From assembly GCA_963669155.1 (NCBI GenBank), contig OZ022588.1:19323438-19387437 (forward strand): a stretch of 64,000 nucleotides of DNA. Direction: 5' to 3'. Position 1 is the stretch's first letter, and every line of letters starts with the position of its first letter. The DNA comes from Arbacia lixula. Lineage: Eukaryota; Echinodermata; Echinoidea; Arbacioida; Arbaciidae. The position numbers were made by a program, and so were the translations under genes. Under the pieces are notes generated by a model. That model was not told the origin of the DNA. It ran no database searches and worked only from the letters and a program-made list of their open reading frames with translations. Below are positions 24,501 to 36,111 of the stretch, piece by piece.

Positions 24501-26091
24501 AATTCTTGGGATATACACCGGCAAAGAACATTTTTGAAATCATCATGAACACATGCACACTCGAAATAAATTCCTCTCACGGCAACAGAAACAGACTACC
24601 CAATCACTCGGCGAGATAAGTCGATATGAACTCCTCGGCTTCCTAAACTGGGTGATCATCATCCCACTCAGCCTCGGCTCGGCCCTCCGATTCGGCGCCT
24701 CCTACATCTTCAACTACAACTTCAACAACTACCTGCTGCACTACTACCCACACTTCCCCGTCTACATCTACCTCAGCTGGACGCCCGTGCTGTCGGGGCT
24801 GGTCGGAATCGTGTTCAGCGGATTGCTGAGCGACCTGGCGAGGAAGCGGCACGGTGTAGAGGGCAGGTTGTTCATGGTTATCGCTGTATCGGTGAGTAAA
24901 ACACCTACACCGTGCTTCTGACTTAATTTTACTCTTAAAGGTCACTGGATATGGAATTATTTTGTCACGATTCTGCAGTCGTAAGAGCCTATGACTGGAC
25001 ATGCGATGTCACCTGCTGGCACAAATCCAATGACTAGCCAGCGACTGCAGAGCCAGTCGCAGAGTCGTATGACCGATCAGATCGTGTCATCTGCGGACTG
25101 GCCTTCAGCAACACTCAAAATCTTACTGAGACTATTGTTTCAACGTATTTCTAGTTATTCTTTTTGTTATTCCCACCACACAATTTAAATGAGTTACATG
25201 TATTACATCTTTTACTCTTAACAAAATTCATATTAATCACTTTTAATGCTTATTAATGATTCCGTATCCTATTGTTCACATGTTTTGCTTTGAGAATCAT
25301 TGAATAAATCTAAGTACGAAAAATATATTGTTTTCAATGAAGAATTAGGAAGTCGCTGATACATGACGGGAGCAGTCTTGGGGCAGATTTATTTATGTAT
25401 TCTACAGAGATGGTTAGCAAGGCCAGTGTACTGCCCCTTTCAATCTTTCTAGGCCAAACAATGTGATTCCCTATGGGATTTATGTACTGATGTGTTACTG
25501 GTTAGCCTACAGAAGAAAACAAACTTGTCCCCTTTCATACCTTAACCCCTCGTGTGCCAGATATCATGCTACTTCATGAGCTTTATCACTTTTCTCAGGG
25601 TAGAAATGCAACATATTTACGTAAAGAGTTAATCGGAATAATTTCATTCAAAGGTGGGGTGTGTCCCGATCGTCGCGCTCATCTTCTTCCTGGAACCCCC
25701 ATCGGTCTTCGCTGCCATGGCCATCGGCATTTCGATGTCCGACTCGTGGACGGCCGGCACGATCTCCACCCTGTCCGAGTTCATCCCCCCAACCCTCCGG
25801 CCGTCCTTCTTCGCCGTCTTCTACTGCCTCATCAACACGGCGGGCGGAACGATCAACATGAGTCTCCCGGCGCTCCGGCGCGTCCTGCACTTCCGCTTCG
25901 CTATGCTCATGGGCGTGGTCGGGCTGATCTCCGCTGGAACGGCGCTGTTCGCCGTGGGGTTCGTCGCCATGTTGTGGTCGCGTCACCGACAATCTAAGTA
26001 TGTCGACCTCGATGAGAACGCGAACGTAGATGAAGAAGATAACCAGAATCGGGACGCCCACTCTTCGACCACGCCACCGCTTATTACGTAG
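18501..26091 (+). CDS. spinster-like MFS transporter, complete, seven exons
   Basis: Exons: 18501-18730, 19465-19602, 20983-21264, 22313-22367, 23206-23394, 24589-24891, 25654-26091. Every junction has GT and AG, phases agree, and the total is 1635 nt (544 codons plus stop), the usual size for spinster-like transporters. Exon 1 has a hydrophilic N-terminus and the first membrane span ending Asn-Lys-Met-Asp-Arg (72-77). A large external loop (about 78-145) carries an Asn-Ser-Thr glycosylation site and several cysteines, longer than in typical spinster proteins. The loop 2-3 MFS motif is about 172-182 (Leu-Met-Asp-His-Gly-Arg-Ile-Asn-Gly-Arg), with Arg211 in span 4. The C-terminal half fills exons 6-7, then an acidic tail. 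Start 18501 is the first in-frame ATG. The gene is a paralog of the one at 613-1068. Proton-linked export of a lipid or small solute is inferred only from the family. An AATAAA lies at 26252. Confidence 0.88.
20340..20970. repeat. direct duplication upstream of MFS exon 3
   Basis: About 20340-20580 and 20745-20970 are diverged direct copies. Shared phrases include accatacat, taataat, ggtcaatttaaaattg, aacataacct and gcaaataggcatt. The second copy runs into the splice acceptor of exon 3 at 20982, while the first lacks a comparable acceptor. Confidence 0.8.
21303..21475. repeat. short repeat H, copy 1 (intron 3)
   Basis: It shares cacgattctacag, acaaatccaatg and cagtcgccgagtcgt segments in the same order with 24945-25112 and 26335-26475. 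All three copies sit in or next to the MFS gene. Confidence 0.7.
21530..21743. mobile_element. mariner-like MITE G, copy 1
   Basis: A foldback of about 214 bp: arms begin cactccagctcaagggaat, run through a gggaaaggg-rich segment and a gttttaaaccgcgg segment, and meet near a short central loop. The left flank is TA (21528-21529). The same element occurs at 54221-54448 with clear TA flanks. TA duplication suggests Tc1/mariner mobilisation. Confidence 0.8.
22675..22705. repeat. poly(C)/poly(A) tract
   Basis: A run of C followed by a run of A, at the end of an AT-rich block that starts with gcagtggcggatcc (22404). The same opening phrase type (ggcgtagaca) is seen at 59762 and inverted near 61605, which suggests members of one old non-autonomous family. 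Confidence 0.4.
23490..24295. repeat. long GAT/GGT trinucleotide microsatellite in intron 5
   Basis: About 0.75 kb of imperfect (GATGATGGT)n-type repeats, interrupted near 24015-24065 and then resuming. Polar or His-rich open frames on both strands across it are artefacts of the repeat. It lies between MFS exons 5 and 6. Confidence 0.95.
24945..25112. repeat. short repeat H, copy 2 (intron 6)
   Basis: It matches copies 1 and 3 through cacgattctgcagtcgtaag, gcacaaatccaatgac and cagtcgcagagtcgt. Confidence 0.75.
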
Positions 26092-26094
26092 ATT

Positions 26095-26285
26095 ATTCGG
26101 GAAGCACTCTTTATTCCGAAGGCTCGTTATTCCGAAGGTTACGCGACAAATGCTCGGATCGACGAACCCTTTTTCGTTTTCGAACGAACATCGAGTTATA
26201 GGCAATTTACCTGTTTCGAAATTACGAACCTTCGGAATAACGAGCCTTCGGAATAAACGAACCTTCGGAATATCGAACTGTAACC
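26095..26285. repeat. palindromic TTCGGAAT-rich repeat in the MFS 3' region
   Basis: It starts a few bases after the MFS stop codon. Repeated attccgaagg and its complement ccttcggaat occur in both orientations at 26119-26138 and 26228-26270, making an imperfect foldback of about 190 bp. It carries the only nearby AATAAA (26252-26257), so it may supply the gene's poly(A) signal. Confidence 0.7.
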
Positions 26286-26334
26286 GATGATTCTACGAGT
26301 ATATCAGGCTGTTTCACTCTACAGGCCACCACAG

Positions 26335-26475
26335 GCATGGCACACGAAACTATTTTGCCCCGATTCTGCGTAAGGACCTACGGTTGGAAATGTGACATCC
26401 CCTTCTTACACAAATCCCATGGCTAGGTCTTACGTGCGATTCAGTAAGTCGCAGAGTCGTTCGACTCTTGTGATT
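26335..26475. repeat. short repeat H, copy 3
   Basis: It shares gccccgattctgcgtaag, cacaaatcccatggctag and agtcgcagagtcgt with the two intronic copies. It lies just downstream of the MFS gene. Confidence 0.75.
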
Positions 26476-26694
26476 GTTTCGTTGGCGGTGGACCTAAGAC
26501 CACTTCAGCGGCAGGTCCTGTATTAAAAAATGGCATACCCTTCATCTTATAATATATTGTCATCCTTTGATGACCTAAAGATGTATCTTTGAAAATGATG
26601 ATTAATATGGACTCGTTTGCCAATTGGGCAATACAGCAATGTCAGCACATTCATGCAAGCACGCTCGATATTCTCTGCATGATCACTAAACTAA

Positions 26695-26900
26695 ACACAG
26701 CAAAAAAAGTAAGCCCCCCCCCCTTAAGCAAAATAGCATAACTTCTTATTGAAGCGGTTTTGAGTAACATAACTTGGCAGGATTGTTCCTTTACTGATTG
26801 ACTAACTTCTGTGTGAAAAACAACAATCCACTCAGTCATGCATGAGTGAGCACACATTAAAGGCGAAATGGTCACTTTTCAATAGTCGCAAGAGTCAGTC
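26695..26900 (+). repeat. repeat I, single arm
   Basis: The phrases gcaaaatagcataactt, ggcaggattgttcc, agtcatgcatgagtg and the following segment match 60045-60240 (same strand) and 60560-60765 (inverted). It is preceded by a C run (26714-26724), as at the 59817 copy. Confidence 0.75.
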
Positions 26901-27112
26901 TTGTTGGTCTGTAAAACAAAATTTTGGAAAATTCTGTGTCTGGTGCACGTTAAAATGCTGCTGTTGTTTGACCATCCATTGTTTGACCCTTTCACACTTA
27001 TTTTGACACTTTTCACACTCTTTCACGGTTGACTGAGCACAATTTAAGGGGGGGAATTGCTTTGTTGTACCCTTTCACTCTTTCACTTCTTTAAATGAAT
27101 TGAAATCAGATA

Positions 27113-27270
27113 TTGTTAACAACATGTATCATCACATGTTGTGTGAATTGACATCAGATATTAACATGTATCATCACATGTTGTGTGAATGGACATCAGA
27201 TATTAACAACATGTATCATCACATGTTGTGTGAATGGACATCAGATATTAACAACATGTATCATCACACG
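27113..27270. repeat. 45-bp tandem repeat
   Basis: Three full units (one of 42 bp) and a partial fourth: tattaacaacatgtatcatc, acatgttgtgtgaatgg, acatcaga. Each unit contains acatgt words in mutually inverted positions, so each can form a small hairpin. Confidence 0.9.
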
Positions 27271-27309
27271 TGTGAACACAAGAGGAAGACGCCATGTCAT
27301 GGTTGAGTG

Positions 27310-28925
27310 AGCACACTTTAATTATGAAGCAAAAATTCCTGAAATTTAATGCTATTGTGGCATGAAATAAATGCATATGCTCATTTACTAATAATTTGTT
27401 GATCCTAGCATTGTGCGTGTATTATTATATCTATTAACAACTCTCTCAAACCTTTTCTGATACTGTGATCGATATTGCATGGTTGAGTGAACACAATATT
27501 AAAGGCAGTATAGGGATATTAAATTGCATGATACTCATGGAATATTTTCAGGTAAAATAAAAGATGAATATCACCAATCTTTCTGAATGTGTGTTATTAT
27601 ATCAAATAAACATTTTCCATCAGGTCACGCTTAAGAGGTCTCACAATTGTTGCTAAAAAAACCCATTTAAATCATAAAATAAATATACATGTATAATGTG
27701 TTGCGAGGAAGACCAATTTAGGATTTTAGGATTTAATGTACAACTCTGTGCCTACAATGACCTATTCACGCATTGTCTGATTACAGTTGACATGTCGAAA
27801 TTTCAATCGTAATCGAATACATACATTCATATCAGTAGTGGTAATCCTGTCACCATACAAAAAAAATCTTACTCAAAGAATGAAATTTTTCGTGAACAGC
27901 CGCGATTATTGAGGAATGAGCGCAGAACCATCGCAGCGCTTCCTGGCTAGAAGAGATTTCAGTGAATGTGCACATAATTCGCGCATGACGTGGCGTTGCT
28001 AGCTGGTGCGATTAGCGAGTTTAAGCTTCGGTCAGGATCTAATTCTTGTGTTGTGAATGCCCCTAATAAGTACTCCGTTATGTCGTATGTCAATATCTTC
28101 AAATCTTATTTTTGCAACTACAAAACTAATTTAATTAGTTGAGTTTTGTCTTTGAATGACCAATTGTATGATGGTATAGGCCTAATTGTGTATGAGAAAA
28201 TAAAATGAATCATGAAATGAAGATTAAGTAATGTATGTACTAATGGAGATTAAATCAACTGTGTAATAAGGTTTGCACTGATTTCACACTGATTATACAT
28301 TACAGTAATACATTCTTACATGAAAGGACATGACAAAAAGTGATAGCGATAACGGACGAGAACAGTGGATGAAAATATGTGAGTGTATATGTTTATGTCT
28401 GTGTGTTGAGAGAAAGAAAACGACTCTGAGAAAAGGAGAGATGAAAGGGTAGCAGGAGAAAAAGATGGAGAAAGAAAGAAACATTAGAGGGAGATAAAGA
28501 GAATAAAAACAAGAAGAGCAGAAAGACAGGGGGAGAAGGAAAGACATGTCAGATTTCTTGTAGTAGTAACGTGTACAGTCAAAACTATGTTTAACAGAAA
28601 TCAATTCCGAATTCTTTATTATCGACATAATCAAGAAGACTAATAAAACAAAAATATCCAAACACGAATGTCATTTTCTTGTGGACAAGAACATACTGTT
28701 CTTTATCCCTTCAAAGAGCTCAATAAATCTCACTCACATTAATCACTTACACTACATGTATCACAAAAAGCCATATATTAAACCCATCTCTAAAGCGATC
28801 TTAAATTACATAGTTACGATAGCGAACAATCGTAAATATTCGTAAGACACGTCCACACACAACGTTCCATTTCGCAAACGCTGTGATGTCCCTACGCAAG
28901 ATACAGTATACATGTATGTATTATG
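27310..28925. other. AT-rich intergenic stretch, no gene seen
   Basis: No protein-like frame is present. A purine-rich segment (about 28400-28540, gagaaagaaag type) gives low-complexity frames on the complementary strand. Confidence 0.45.
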
Positions 28926-29049
28926 TTATGACATGAACTGTTAGTTTAAGGTAATCGAGTCCTGTCCGGATTAACCATCCATGAAGGTCGACAAAGTGAC
29001 CGTTTTGGAGAAACCCCTCGGGTGTCCTCTCGTGGTCAAACTGTATGTA

Positions 29050-29189
29050 TAGAGCGTTCCCAGGAGCAGCCATATTGGAGGACAAAACAATAAAAACCTG
29101 TGCATCAGACCATGAAAACAACTTCTCTGGTCTCATGCACAGGTTTTTATTGTTTGTCCTCCAATATGGCTGCTCCTGGGAACGCTCTA
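29050..29189. mobile_element. 140-bp near-perfect palindromic MITE
   Basis: The arms begin TAGAGCGTTCCCAGGAGCAG and are inverse copies over about 66 bp with only one or two differences, joined by a loop of about 14 nt around 29115-29128. It is flanked by TA on both sides (29048-29049 and 29190-29191), as for Tc1/mariner-type elements. Confidence 0.88.
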
Positions 29190-29364
29190 TAGATGGCTCT
29201 GGTCATGCGCAGAGCCAACTCGATTGAAATAGGTAACAATATAGCGCATATTCTTTTGTTATCTGCTTGCCCAACAGAGCAACACATGCTTTGTTGTTAA
29301 CTATCATATGGCCAAAGTCTGTGTATAAAAGGTTCTGGTTCTGTGGTTCAATACTCGTCAAAAC

Positions 29365-29515
29365 CGACCCCCCTCCCCCCCCCCCCCAAAAAAAAAAAAA
29401 TAATAATAATAAAATAAAAAAAAAATAAATAAAAAAATAAAAATAAATAAATAAATAAAAAAAATAAAATAAAAAAAATATATAAATAAAAAGAAATGAA
29501 TAAATAAATAAACTA
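29365..29515. repeat. poly(C)-poly(A)-(TAAA)n low-complexity block
   Basis: A C run, then an A run, then about 120 bases of ataaa/taaat repeats on the plus strand. Nothing else is visible. Confidence 0.95.
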
Positions 29516-29625
29516 AATCAAGGACACCATGCAGAAGGGTTTCTCCAAACGTTCGCTTTATCGGACCTTCGTGTATGGTTAATCCTAACGGGACTCAAGC
29601 CACTTAATCATTTCACTACGAACAC

Positions 29626-30595
29626 GCAGTCAATTGAAATTACAGGATTAAAGGGGAATAGAGACACTATAAAATTTCCACTGACTCCGTGTTCAATTCG
29701 AGCTTTCATGCGGCACGAGACACAGGATTAACATGGTTTCACAGAAAACCATCTCGTTTTCCCACTGTACGCACGAGTTCATGGGAACTGCTTTATGACA
29801 ATCTGACCAGGATACAGGTAACTGATACAATTGATATTATATTTCATAGTATCTATGAAATGAACTTCGCATTTAAAGTTTGATGAAAGTTTGATGTATC
29901 TGACGCTGGAATAGGCCATCAATGATGCCATGCACATGGACAGCTAGCTCTATTGACAGTAATTCATTAATGTGCTCATGTCACGTGACCCATATGGCAT
30001 AGCAGTGACATGTTTAGTGTCCAGCAACTCTTGAGGGCGAGATAGGCTGTACGCCTGGAATTCAATTTTGGGGCCCCCCTAAGGTGTATCAAAGATGATA
30101 TCATTGCACAATTATTCATATAAAATCAGCTGAATATCTTTCAGCAACTTACTTTTCAATAAGAATAAAGAGTGATTGCTATTGTTCCAGACCTGTGTAA
30201 ATGATTGAGCACAGATTAGTTCCTGACTAAATTTAGGGGGACTTGAGTAAATTTTGACTGAGCAAATTGGCGGGTAGCCTCAGTTCCAGGCTTTCAACAA
30301 AAATTGAGTGGACTTTCCCTTCAAATTCTTCAAACCCTTCAATAATTAATTCTCATTTTAACCATATAAGCCGCCAACCGGGAAACAATTACTGGAAAAA
30401 AAGTGTTGGTACATGTAGTACCGTTCCGATACAATTGGTATCACAACGTGCAGGAGACTTGAAAGATAGAGAAATGACACTTGAATCCGAACTTTCAAGT
30501 AGCTGTGATCAGCATTTCATAAACAAGGCAACACGAATCAAAAAATGGTGATAGCCCCTCTATCCTTACTAAGGCTAATGAATTGATATAGAACG
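29626..30595. other. intergenic stretch, no gene seen
   Basis: No convincing coding frame or repeat is visible. The longest frame (30267-30551) has no recognisable features. Confidence 0.4.
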
Positions 30596-31950
30596 AGGCA
30601 TTAGCAATATTGTGTCTCGCCCACTTGTGAAAATAACCAGAAATATCGCGATCTCCGTTGCTACGCAAAAGAATTGTATCAACCTAACCCAAGTTAGGTT
30701 GTAATCCAAGCAACCTATGTGAAGTTATTTGTCAAAAGAGAGTCTTGCAGGTAAACTTTAACGTATGACCTCAAATGACCTTTGACCTTATCCTGTGACC
30801 TCCAACGGCACCATAACATGAAGGTACCCCCAGTGCATCCATGACCCAAGTTAGGTTGTAATCCAAGCAACCCATGTGAAGTTATTTGTCAAAAGAGAGT
30901 CTTGCAGGTAAACTTTAACGTATGACCTCAAATGACCTTTGACCTTACCCTGTGACCTCCAACGGTACCATAACATGAAGGTACCCCCAGTGCATCTATG
31001 ACCCAAGTTAGGTTGTAATCCAAGCAACCTATGTGAAGTTATTTGTCAAAAGAGAGTCTTGCAGGTAAACTTTAACATAGAAAAAGAGAGTCTTGCACAT
31101 ACTCTTTAATATATGACCTCAAGTGACCTTTGACATCATCACATGACCTCTGACAACACCATAACACGAAGATACCCCTAGTGCTTCTATCAACCAAGTG
31201 TGGCTGCCATTGCTGTAACAGTTGCCAAGTTATGGATCATAAGAGAGTCTTGCAGGTAAACTTTAACATTTGTGACGGACGACGGACGACGGACGGACGA
31301 CGGACGGATCCCTTATACCCCCATTCCACAGAGAATTGGGCCCATCGGTCACTCATCGGAAGCAAAGTTTTTTTCTTCCGGTAACCCACCGAGGAGTATC
31401 GTATCACACTCCGATGAATCCGATTTGTGTTCGTCGACTATCAGGTCAGTGTCCGACGTGTCGGGCGTAATCCGATGAGGCGAAATCGTCCGATGAAGGA
31501 ATAAGCTCAGAGCTTAGTTCGCCATCGGACGCCATTTCCGGTCGCAAATCGAGTCAGCGTCGGATGAATGTCGAGTCAGTCCGATGTGTGTCAGAATCGT
31601 GTTGTGCAACTATCGGACTTGTCTAGCCGACGTCCGACGGCAATCTGATGAGTGTCCGATGATTTACTGTCATCTGACGCTCATCTGATTGCAATCGGCG
31701 GTCTGCCCGACGCGCCTGATAGCCGCCAATCACCAATTCGATTCTCATCGGCGGTTAACGTGATAATTAGTACCGTCCGATTGCTATCCGTTGTGACATC
31801 GGAGGGTAATCGCTCATTAACCAAACTGCCATCCGACACATATCGCATAGCAAGCGGCGACATCTGAAGGCCAACGGACTATGAAAGGAGGGCCAGCCGA
31901 CGCTGATTTACATATTTTCTCGGACACTACACAGCACCAAGATCTTAAAT

Positions 31951-33911
31951 ATGGCTCCAAGAAAAAACAGAAATGTTCGAGGACAGAAGGCTAAGAAGAG
32001 ACCTCCCGACACTCCACAACAATCTCAAGTGGCAGAAGAATCCTCTGTGCCTTCTCCTGAGGATGCAGAGACGGAGGATAGGCCTATTCAGGCCCCAATC
32101 ACTGCTCAGCCACACGACTCTCATTGTGTTATTGGTAAGTACAGCTGAGTTAGGAATATCAAAGTGAGAAAAGCAAGTCAATATGTTTTTATAATGAATT
32201 GAATTGTAATTTTGAAATATTTGTAATCAATTCTTATCTAAATATTTGAAGAATTTTTGAGATGGAATGGAGTTTTATGTAGGCCTAAGTCATGTAAAGC
32301 TGTTTTTTCCATGATAAATTATCAGGCACCGTGAGGTCAGGCAGCACTGCTGCTACCACCACCATCACCACCGTCACCACCGCCACACACTTTACTGCAG
32401 GTTCCACATCCACTGCCTCCACAGCTGCTACTCCTGCTACTGCAGATGAAGATGACGATGAAGATGAGACAGAAAAAGGCAGGGACACTGATGGAGAAAA
32501 TGCCCAGCCCCCTGCAAAGAGAAGGCGTAAGGCCCCGAGGCCTCCTGTCGTCCTTTCCGAAATGGTGGAGGTAGCTGAATTCCTCAAGGAGAACGATAGC
32601 CTGTATAACAAATCAAGAGACCTCTGGAGGGACACCCAGGCCAGAGCACGTCTGTGGGATCAGCAAGGACAGGCCATGGACAAGACGGGGTTGGAGCTGC
32701 AACAGTGGTACGAGAGTCTGAGGACAAAGCTTGGACGGCTAAAGAAGAAAGCACAAAAGAGTGGATCTGGAGCTGAGGTCCTTACTGATGCCAACAAGAG
32801 CCTGCTGCAGCTTTTTGACTTCCTCACCCCTCACATGTACGTTGTGCAAAGGAGGAACATAGTTAGTGTAAGTATACTTGACAACAACATAAAAAACAAA
32901 AAAAAAATTGTGAAATACATCATATCACGAAAAATGGAATAAAATTTAACAAAAAATTATTTTGAATTATTTTACATTAACTAGGATTTATATCTTAACA
33001 TTTCCTCATCTCAAAACATTCTTTGCTTTGTATCTTTTCAGCTACAGGAACGTATTGAGGCCAGAGGACCAGCACCTTGGGAGGAGGAGGAAGAAGAAGA
33101 GGACCAGGTGCGAGGGGTGGAAAGACAGGTAGAGCCAGCCCAGCCAGAAAACCAGGAGGAAGCTACCACTAATCAGCAGTCTTTAGATGGAGCAAGGAAG
33201 GAAAGCACTCCATTCCCCAGGAGCAGCAGGTACAACAAGGGTAAGGCACCACAAAAGTCCCCGAGACAGCAGGAGACGGATGTTCTGGATCATCTTATCA
33301 AGAACCAGCAAAACAGCGAGCAGCTGATGGCCCTTTCTGCCCAGGTGTTGCGTACACTTGACAGGCCCCAGTCACAGCATCCAGACCGTGAGCAGTTCAC
33401 TAACTACGTCGGTTCGGTGCTGCAGCAACTCCCTGATGACTTGTATAGGAAGGCAAACAGACTGCTGAGCAACTTCCTCCTTGACATACAAGATGAAGCC
33501 AGCACCAGACGCCAAGACTCTCTGTTCATGCAGCATCGACACACATCACTGCAACCTCCCTCGGATCCTCCAATAGCAAGACCTGGTACAAGTTCAGGGG
33601 TCAGTCAACCCCCCTGCGGAGATGAATGGCAGCCCCCACCACACCTTTGGCCTACCAACCCAGTTTCCACCAGCGTTTGGCACTCCATGAAGCAGTCCTA
33701 CATGGCGAACGTGATACCTGGGATGAACGACCATTCAACGCCCTCCTACACCACCATGCAGCCACGCTCCGCCAGCGCCCCTTCTCTCTCAGCAGGCAGA
33801 AGTTCTAGGGAGTCAAGTGACTTTAGTATGACAAGCTTCTTGGCAAGCCTGAATGATTCATCTCAGACGCCCCAGCAGCAGCAGACCCAGCAATGTTCAC
33901 AGGAAGATTAG
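31951..33911 (+). CDS. Harbinger Myb/MADF-like DNA-binding accessory protein
   Basis: Three exons with GT-AG borders and consistent phase: 31951-32134, 32326-32867, 33042-33911; 1596 nt, 531 codons plus stop. The N-terminus is basic (Arg-Lys-Asn-Arg, Lys-Lys-Arg). A Thr/Ala-rich and acidic linker follows, then a basic patch (Lys-Arg-Arg-Arg-Lys). A helical domain of about 80 residues (Leu-Ser-Glu-Met-Val-Glu-Val-Ala-Glu-Phe, with conserved Trp residues in Leu-Trp-Arg-Asp, Leu-Trp-Asp-Gln and Gln-Trp-Tyr) resembles the trihelix/MADF DNA-binding domains of Harbinger partner proteins. The C-terminal half is Gln/Ser/Pro-rich. In this superfamily the partner carries the transposase to the nucleus and to the transposon ends. 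The frame is intact, and an AATAAA lies at 33953. Confidence 0.82.
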
Positions 33912-34647
33912 GGTCACCAAATGCAGAGCAAGGATGGCAAAAAAATGAAACGAATAAAAGCGATTGTGTTTTTGTTTTCCGGCTTTGGACTTTTTTGTTT
34001 ATCAGACTTGTCATTAATGAGGAATGAGCCAGGAAGACGATGTAGATTTTTTTTTTGATTAAACATGAGAACAATACTGAGAAGGAAACGAACATAAATC
34101 GGTCTTTGTTTTCATTGATTTAGTTTTTAGGAGTTAGACCCTTTATCATTTATAAGTTTTTTATCATTGACTTGTGTTTTGCTATGTTTGTAAAGATTGT
34201 TTTTGTTGAATAAAGTACGCACAGGTTGCATATGAATGTTTAGAATTATCTTGCGTATGATTTGTCATTCTTGAGTGAAACAAATCATTATTTCCCACCA
34301 ATCTCTCTCTCTCTCTCTCTTAATGCTTTGGTTAAGAAATGAATACTTGTATTCGACTCCATTAATAAATTCAAATTTGAAGATTTGGAACGTAGAATGA
34401 ATCAAGAAATAACAATTCAGAAAATTTACATTGTTCACTTTATTGAACACTATGCAACTCCCTTTTTAGATACATTGCCTTGGCTACAAGCTTCTTTGGC
34501 AATTCAAAAACACATCATATCCAAGTACAATAACTGGTAATAATACTTGATGCAACTCTAATGTAGTACAAAATATTTTGGCAACTCAGTTACTCAGAAA
34601 CACATCACTTTCATTAACTGATGTTTTTTTTTTATTGATTGATTTTT

Positions 34648-36111
34648 GTCTCGCCCACCGGAGGTGAAGGCGAGACTAAGGGATCCAAATGGCGTCCGTC
34701 CGTCGTCCGTCCGTCGTCCGTCCGTCGTCCGTCGTCCGTCACAAATGTTAAAGTTTACCTGCAAGACTCTCTTATGATCCATAACTTCACATGGGTTGCT
34801 TGGATTACAACCTAACTTGGGTCATAGATGCACTGGGGGTACCTTCATGTTATGGTGGCGTTGGAGGTCACAGGATAAGGTCAAAGGTCATTTGAGTTCA
34901 TACGTTAAAGTTTACCTGCAAGACTCTCTTTTGACAAATAACTTCACATAGGTTGCTTGGATTACAACCTAACTTGGGTCATAGATGCACTGGGGGTACC
35001 TTCATGTTATGGTGCCGTTGGAGGTCACAGGATAAGGTCAAAGGTCATTTGAGGTCATACGTTAAAGTTTACCTGCAAGACTCTCTTTTGACAAATAACT
35101 TCACATGGGTTGCTTGGATTACAACCTAACTTGGTTCATAGATGCACTGGGGGTACCTTCATGTTATGGTACCGTTGGAGGTCACAGGATAAGGTCAAAG
35201 GTCATTTGAGGTCATACGTTAAAGTTTACCTGCAAGACTCTCTTTTGACAAATAACTTCACATGGGTTGCTTGGATTACAACCTAACTTGGGTCATAGAT
35301 GCACTGGGGGTACCTTCATGTGATGGTGGCGTTGGAGGTCACAGGATAAGGTCAAAGGTCATTTGAGGTCATACGTTAAAGTTTACCTGCAAGACTCTCT
35401 TTTGACAAATAACTTCACATGGGTTGCTTGGATTACAACCTAACTTGGGTCATAGATGCACTGGGGGTACCTACATGTTATGGTGCTGTTGGAGGTCACA
35501 GGATAAGGTCAAAGGTCATTTGAGGTCATACGTTAAAGTTTACCTGCAAGACTCTCTTTTGACAAATAACTTCACATAGGTTGCTTGGATTACAACCTAA
35601 CTTGGGTCATAGATGCACTGGGTGTACCTTCATGTTATGGTACCGTTGGAGGTCACAGGATAAGGTCAAAGGTCATTTGAGGTCATACGTTAAAGTTTAC
35701 TTGCAAAACTCTCTTATCACACATAACTCATCACATGTTGCTACAATGGCAATCAAACTTGGATGATGGATGCACTGGGGGCACCTGCATGTTATTGTGC
35801 TGTAAGAGGTCACATGATAAGGTCAAAGGTCATTTGAGGTCATACATTAAAGTTTACTTGCAAGACTCTTGGTGAAGGCTTCCTAACTTGTGCACAGAAT
35901 TGTGTGAGCATGTGTGAGCATTACTGATGTAGATTTAGGCAAACATTACTCATGCACATTTATGCAAATTTATTCAAAGTCACTATTTTGCACCTGATTT
36001 TGATGTTGTCTGTTTAAAGTTGCTTATTTGTTTGTTTCAGTTTTCTTTTGCGTAGCAACGGAGATCGCGATATTTCTGGTTATTTTCGCAAGTGGGCGAG
36101 ACACAATATTG
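34648..36111 (-). repeat. repeat element E2 (inverted) inside the Harbinger element
   Basis: Read on the minus strand: CAATATTG (36104-36111), GTCTCGCCCAC from 36102, tandem units with an exact 157-bp period (equivalent caggataagg words at 34871, 35028, 35185, 35342, 35499, 35656, about seven units), a (GGAC)n-type microsatellite (34694-34741), the sequence ggatccctta, and the terminal hairpin 34648-34676. The end similarity to E1 continues about 10 bases beyond CAATATTG. Each unit holds aggtcaaaggtca followed by tttgaggtca. No coding capacity. Confidence 0.9.

Larger units (their letters stand above)
28930..29625. mobile_element. foldback element interrupted by a hairpin MITE
   Basis: The segment 28945-29035 (gattaaccatccatgaaggtc, ttttggagaaacccct) returns as its inverse at 29521-29600 (gggtttctccaaacg, gaccttcgtgtatggttaatcc). 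Between the arms lie a 140-bp palindrome (29050-29189) and a C/A/TAAA low-complexity block (29365-29515). No coding capacity. Confidence 0.75.
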
